A stretch of 64,000 nucleotides of DNA from Brachycybe producta (taxonomy: Eukaryota > Arthropoda > Diplopoda > Playtdesmida > Andrognathidae), in NCBI GenBank assembly GCA_036925085.1, contig JAUPFP010000084.1:1-64000 (forward strand), read 5' to 3'. Below, piece after piece: positions 59,253 through 64,000 of this stretch. Each line of letters begins with the position of its first letter. Position 1 is the stretch's first letter. The translations under genes were made by a program, and so were the position numbers. Below the pieces are notes generated by a model that was not told where the DNA came from, did no database searches, and saw only the letters and a program-made list of their open reading frames with translations.

Positions 59253-59499
59253 AGATCTTCACTGTATTTATGGTCCAATGTTGCGGAACTAAAAATTCTC
59301 ACCTGCACTCAAAAATTAGATTTAGCCTCTTTCTTCTCACTTCTAATCAGTCTTTTTTAATAAAAAAAACCCGTTGCTTAAAAAACAGTAAAGCTAAGCT
59401 TTAAAACAAAAAACATGATGCAAGACAAAATGTTACAATGTGTCTATGGAGGTTCAGTTAAAGGTGGTTTATTATGAGTGTAAACGCAACTCTTGAAAA

Positions 59500-59735
59500 C
59501 CACTTCATTGTTCCTGTCTTTCAGAAGTTGCAAAATGAAAAAAAAAAACTAGAATGTGCTTCAGAAACTCGAAAGGAAGCTCAATCCCGTAAAGGGGTAT
59601 CTTTCAAAATACGCTTTTTATGTTAGCTTGAAAATATGTATCCTATAAAAAGTACCCTTAAGTGTACTCTTTTCCAGTTTCTAAAACACTTTCTAGTTTT
59701 TGTTGATTTTGCTCCTAATTCTTGATCAAGGAATT
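59500..59735. mobile_element. Family A foldback element
   Basis: Outer TGTCTTTCAGAAGTTGCAAA, left arm GTGCTTCAGAAACTCGAAAG, GAAGCTCAATCCCGTAAAGG, GGTATCTTTCAAAATACGCT, right arm AAGTACCCTTAAGTGTACTC, TTTTCCAGTTTCTAAAACAC. Confidence 0.7.
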
Positions 59736-60250
59736 CAAAAAGCAGATGCTTCTTTTCTTGAATTTGGACCTTAATTTCCAAAACTTCTTCTGAAATATTG
59801 CTATTTCAAAGGCAGTGACCAACTGAAAAAGGCTCTTCTTCTTCTTCTTCTTCATTGTATTTTTCACAATTGTTAAGTTTTAACTGTTATAGTGCATTAT
59901 GCAAAATAAAACCACTTCAAACACTTCGAAACAAAAAGTTCTGCTATTTAGAAAAATGCTCTCTCAATGTAAATATAATATGTAAAGAATGTTTTTTTTT
60001 GTTCGTGGTTTCTTCTTAAAATTGTTATCTTGTCCCTAGAGTTTCTCGTGACGTCACAATATATTTTTCATAGAAAGACAGCAAGAAAACATAAAAAAGC
60101 AATGAATTCTTCCAAAAAAAAATCTAAATGTTTTTTTTAAACTCTTAAATTTGAAAAAAAAAATTGCCTAAAAATGCACCTTATAAAAACTTTCATCAAC
60201 ATGCTTTTAAGATAACTTATTGCAAAACTATTTCTTGAATTAATTGTTAA
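59736..60250. other. Non-coding AT-rich stretch
   Basis: Contains (CTT)n at about 59837-59852 and long A and T tracts; nothing else recognised. Confidence 0.5.
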
Positions 60251-60255
60251 ATTGT

Positions 60256-60335
60256 GGCTGTGTCCGGAAACTGAAGATTATCAAGATTTTTTACAATGTG
60301 AAGAAATAACACCTTTAGTTTCCGAATACACCCTA
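60256..60335. mobile_element. Short family K foldback
   Basis: GTGTCCGGAAACTGAAG mirrors CTTTAGTTTCCGAATACAC about 45 bp away. Words match the ends of the longer K copies. Confidence 0.55.
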
Positions 60336-60421
60336 AATGTGTGGACTGTTCATTTATTTTCCTTTGACTGTCCGATGCCGGACATCGGTCAAGATTCATT
60401 TTGATTTTTATCTCTCCACCT

Positions 60422-60436
60422 CCCCCCCCCCCCCCC
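60422..60436. repeat. Poly-C run (15 C)
   Basis: Uninterrupted C homopolymer. Confidence 0.9.
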
Positions 60437-61390
60437 TTCTTTTCCTCAATCATATCCATTATAAATGTTAATGTTAACAAATTCTGTATGTAATTTTATA
60501 CAAATTGTTCATTAATGTAAAGAAGACAAAAATCTGAAAAACAGTTTCAGAAATTCATAAAATTTATCCCAAAAAAAAACCGCAAACGTTTTTTGTTCAT
60601 TTTTTCAGATCTAAAACAAATCTATAAATTCATATAGAAGATTCCGTCAATTTTACCCCTACCTCGAAGGACAAAAACAACCACGGGCCCAATTAACACC
60701 GGAAGTAGTTTCTTTTTCCAATGATGGGCCAATTGGGCCACAGATTGAGAAACATTTGCTTTGATATTGCATAAATATCCGAGCCATTTATAATTGAAAA
60801 TTATTCTCTCTGTCACATTGTTTTTTTCAAACTGATTTCCAAGTCTACTAAGAGATGAATATTGAATAATGGTGCCCGTTATTTAAAACTGCAAAATTAC
60901 GTAAATTTAAAACAAAAAATCAGCTGTTCATAAAACATCTTAAATTATGTTTTAGAATAAATGATTACGTTAGCTAAATCACAAAAAAACCTGATTGAAA
61001 TTGGAAAAATAGTTTGTATAGAAAAAAAAACCTCCGAGTATAAAAATGAGGGAAAAAAACCTCCTAAAAAGGAAAAAAATTGGAGGCAAGAATTAATTTT
61101 GGCATTTGGAATGCAAACCTCAGCACAAAATAAAAAAAAAACCGTATCCATTGAAGGAAATGGCTAATAACATTTCCAAATAGAACCCGTATTTTATAAG
61201 CAGAAAAAAACCCTCCTTCGTAAAGCAGAAAAATACAAACTAGGAAAGAAAAAAAAAGGAGCTTTGCGTGCGGAGCAATGGAACAAACAAGGGATTTTTA
61301 CTAGATGTTTATGACGTCAATAGGCAAATACATGACGTCATAAACTCTAACCCAGGGCTCGATAATGTTCTTCGCAAAAAAAACAGCAAG
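60437..61390. other. Non-coding AT-rich stretch
   Basis: Overlapping open frames on both strands at 60945-61167 are lysine/phenylalanine-rich by-products of A-rich composition. No exon signal. Confidence 0.5.
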
Positions 61391-61392
61391 GA

Positions 61393-61394
<2 letters not shown>

Positions 61395-61444
<50 letters not shown>
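61395..61444. repeat. (GA)n microsatellite
   Basis: About 24 GA units; frames across it read Arg-Glu repeats. Confidence 0.96.
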
Positions 61445-61446
<2 letters not shown>

Positions 61447-61719
61447 CCGCAGCACTTTATATTATGTTTCTTGGAGAAAGTGAAAAAAAAACGACTCTCC
61501 GAAAGACAACGAACGACAACGACTTGGTTGCCAAAAAAACAAGCATTGGATTTCAATGTTTTTGTTGTTCATTTTTTCTTTCTTAAATCTCCTTTTACTA
61601 AAAAGAGTCTAACAACAAATTTCTAACATTCACTTAGCAGTAATAATGCAATTTAAGTTTATCCACCCATTACATTTCACGATGTTTAGCTTTAGATGAT
61701 TCTGAAAAGGGGAGCCAAA

Positions 61720-62015
61720 GCTTTAACAAGGGCTTTATTCAATTCCATCTCGTAAGAAATCCATCTCGCAATGAAGACGAGGATTGGCAGTAGAGGCTAC
61801 CTAAGGGAGATTAAGAGAACCGAATGTGCCCGAGCGCCTCGCATCAACCATCGAAGTCCAAATCGACATCCGGCTAGAGCTTTAATAAGCGCCGTACCCA
61901 ACTCAAGCGTTTCCACTTCATAAGAAATCCATCTCGCAAGATTTGGATTGGAAGTAGAGGCTACCTAATGGAGGATTACGTTAAGAGCACACGAGCGCCT
62001 CGCAGCAGCATCTAA
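61720..62015. repeat. Tandem duplication with AAGAAATCCATCTCGCAA
   Basis: Two diverged units, about 61724-61890 and 61891-62010. Both contain AGCTTTAA, AAGAAATCCATCTCGCAA, GATTGG(C/A)AGTAGAGGCTAC, CTAA(G/T)GGAG and GAGCGCCTCGCA. Locally GC-rich with many CG pairs. The GTAGAGGCTACC word is also close to GGAGGCTAGC in the elements at 31345 and 39935. Confidence 0.7.
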
Positions 62016-62034
62016 ATTAACATCTTCCACCATC

Positions 62035-62190
62035 AGTGACGCTCAACTAGCGCAAAATTGAACAAACGACTTATAATTTGGCGCTTAATCAGTCAAAACA
62101 GCACACCAACCAAATCACTCAATAGCGTAGCCTCCATCGCCAACCCCTTGGCGTCGTTCGAAATGAAATCATTCAAATGGAAGAAACCTT
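62035..62190. repeat. Family G fragment (GCGC / TTTGGCGC words)
   Basis: TAGCGCAAAATTGAACAAAC, TTATAATTTGGCGCTTAATC, CGTAGCCTCCATCGCCAAC, GAAATGAAATCATTCAAATG, parallel to 40200-40430. Confidence 0.5.
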
Positions 62191-62734
62191 AATAAGATAG
62201 ATTCTAAAGACTAATCTTATTTAAAGTCGAACAGAGAGTTCTCTCGAAGGACCATCGAGACGAGAGCGATAGAGATCAGTCTTTTCGAAAAGGCACATCA
62301 ACCAAAGAGACCGTTGAGAACAACTTTTCTTTGCAAATACCAAAAAAAAAAAAAAACTCTCCCGAGCTAATTGCACGCAATTCCAGACACATCCAAAAAA
62401 CATACTTGAGAATCTTCTGAAAAGCCGAGAGAGAGAATTCTTTTTTTTTTCGAAAGCTATAATAAGCTCAAGCTTTCGATAACCCAATCATTTTCCTTTC
62501 TTTCGCTTGATTTGAGAATACGATGAACAAGCGAATTTCATAATTGCTTTATGTGTCGACGACGATTTTTTTTTGTCACAAACCTCTGTGTGACAGTTCA
62601 ACTTAAGATTAAATGATCGTAAGAAACGTGTACTAGAAAAGAAAAAAAACCTAACATAATAAAAGACTAGAAATTGAAATTGTACCCATAATTGCTAGAA
62701 AAAGCCACGAACGAAACCGACAAATGGCAATGTT

Positions 62735-62955
62735 GGAACAAATTACTTTGCAAAGTAATTAGTTACAATTACTGAATTTTAAAAAGAAATTACTCTTCTT
62801 TTCTCCAACACTATTTTTCAATTAAATTAAAACACAAAAATAAAAGTAATTTGAAAAGTAATTGAATTTTTCATTAGTAAAGTTAATTACAAATTACAAA
62901 GTTTCAAAAGTAATGTGCTAAGAATTACTAATTACTTGAAAAAGTAATTTAATTA
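62735..62955. repeat. TAATT / AGTAATTA-rich dispersed-type repeat
   Basis: Contains TTACTTTGCAAAGTAATTAG, TTACAATTACT, AAAAGTAATTTGAAAAGTAA, GTTAATTACAAATTAC and AAAGTAATTTAATTACAATA: more than ten AGTAATT/AATTACT words in about 220 bp, a partly inverted arrangement. Confidence 0.6.
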
Positions 62956-63054
62956 CAATAATTCACTTATTTTTTTTTTTTGAAAATTTCTTGACAAAAC
63001 TGTAGAAAATGTGTTTCCTTTTTTCGAAACAACTTTCAAGAAGAAATTGAAAGT

Positions 63055-63370
63055 TTTTTTCGAAACTAGAATGAACCAACTTATCTCTGCTCAATCCGTT
63101 ATTTATCGATTTATCCAGCGATGCGACGTCATTGTCATATTTCTATGACAATGAATAAATCGATGAATAATAATTATGAAATGAGCAGTAGTAGTATGTA
63201 TTTGCAAATAAACATTTTGTGAACCCTTTTTCGGAGACGTTTTCTGCAATTTCAAAAACGAAAATCTGGACATTTTTAAATTACGCACAAAAAGTATTTA
63301 TTTAAAAATGTATTTATATTAAATAATTCGTTAACTATTCTAGTTTCTTACATATTTTTCAACTTTTATT
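63055..63370. mobile_element. Family A/B remnant
   Basis: TTTTTTCGAAACTAGAATGA at the left; ACTATTCTAGTTTCTTACAT, ATTTTTCAAC and AATGTTGTTTCTCAAAAA at the right. The interior is unrelated AT-rich sequence with a TGACGTCA-like word. Confidence 0.45.
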
Positions 63371-63394
63371 TAATTGTAATGTTGTTTCTCAAAA

Positions 63395-63610
63395 AGGAAG
63401 GAAACTCGGCTCTTGAACTTCAACTTGAATCCTCCGAACAGGGTTCCAACATAAAAAAATGTCTGTTTTATTGATTCTCCTTTAAACCCTGAGAAGAGGG
63501 TTCTCCCCCAGTTGAAGTTCAAGAATTAAAAAAGCCCAAAATCAGGATAAAAACTTGACACCTGAACCCTCTGAAGAGGAACCCTGATTAGAGAGGATCC
63601 AAAATTAAGC
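63395..63610. repeat. Family F dispersed repeat
   Basis: GCTCTTGAACTTCAACTTGA, CGAACAGGGTTCCAACAT, TAAACCCTGAGAAGAGGGTT, CAGTTGAAGTTCAAGAATT, CTGAACCCTCTGAAGAGG. Left and right halves are inverted partners, best shown here. Confidence 0.65.
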
Positions 63611-63634
63611 GCCACGTTCCTTTTATGAATTGAG

Positions 63635-63705
63635 ACCTTCGAAACTAGACTAGTAAATGAATCACTCAAAAATATTTTCATGCTGATTCTCGTTTTCTGA
63701 AACAG
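63635..63705 (+). mobile_element. Family A half-copy
   Basis: CTTCGAAACTAGACTAGTAA, ATGAATCACTCAAAAATATT, TTCATGCTGATTCTCG. Confidence 0.55.
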
Positions 63706-64000
63706 TTTCATGTTTGCTTTGCTGAAACCAACCGGTTTCAATATCAACTCAAATAACTCGTTACCATTTCAATTATCATTTTTAATTATAAATTTCTTTT
63801 ATGCAAATTTGAAAGGCAAAATTAACAAATATCAAATCTGCCGAACTCGTGTTCGACTTACTGCTGGCTGGCTGCATTTATAAATAAATATAATTTGGGC
63901 GCTTCCCAAACCATTATCGAAATAAAATGCTTACGATCCATCGTATTTTGCGTTTTTGTTTTCAAACTAAGGCTGATTGATCAGTTGATCGAAAGAGAAC

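Larger units (their letters stand above)
57771..59270 (+). other. Probable 3' UTR of the membrane-protein gene
   Basis: Begins directly after the TGA. It holds TGTAAATA at 57852-57859 (fits the Pumilio-type UGUANAUA element), a repeated AGCACTTTATGCAATTTAGC/AAAGTGCTAAACTGCC dyad near 57901-57956, and a family C element at 58465-58800. The end is placed after the first AATAAA at 59247; no transcript evidence is available. Confidence 0.5.

Noticed and set aside
18370..63705. GTTTTAGAAACTAGA resembling a bacterial guide-RNA repeat
   Set aside because: Coincidental similarity; it is part of a long inverted arm in an animal repeat with no Cas genes.

Overview
The window looks like nuclear DNA of an animal, most likely an invertebrate. 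It is AT-rich, coding exons are rare and lie between introns of many kilobases with GT..AG borders, and there are decayed non-LTR retrotransposon pieces, many foldback repeats, a large satellite array, and no operon or prokaryotic-style gene packing. I cannot name the species from the sequence.

Bases 1-16509 are one uninterrupted tandem satellite: 90 complete monomers of 183 bp (one of 182 bp) plus 40 bp, all head to tail. A few diagnostic sites divide the monomers into two main classes that often alternate, and several multi-monomer blocks are repeated at exact monomer multiples, so the array shows local higher-order structure. It stops abruptly at 16509/16510.

From 16510 to 48392 no exon could be supported. 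This stretch is AT-rich sequence filled with diverged foldback elements (families called A to K here), AT and CT microsatellites, long C or G homopolymers, and two decayed LINE reverse-transcriptase fragments (minus strand about 27388-28005, plus strand about 37180-37412). Family A is dominant. Its arms carry TTTTAGAAACTAGAAGGGTA and TTTCATGTTGATATCTTTCA in inverted orientation, and pieces occur about every 1-2 kb. Family B shares the inner arms of A, has ends GGTGGCTGAATAGATA, and in its best copy (55633-56095) is flanked by TTAA on both sides.

The only host gene I can support is the 3' end of a plus-strand gene: an exon at 48393-48537 with one membrane helix and a basic stop-transfer segment, an 8875 bp intron, and a terminal exon at 57413-57770 encoding an acidic, serine-rich tail that ends in Glu-Lys-Cys-stop. 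Splice phases match across the intron (phase 2) and the upstream intron is phase 1. I do not recognise the protein. Its 5' exons lie left of 48393 and may be outside the window. The 3' UTR probably runs to an AATAAA near 59247 and overlaps a terminal-inverted-repeat element (58465-58800). The rest, to 64000, is again repeats and AT-rich non-coding DNA.
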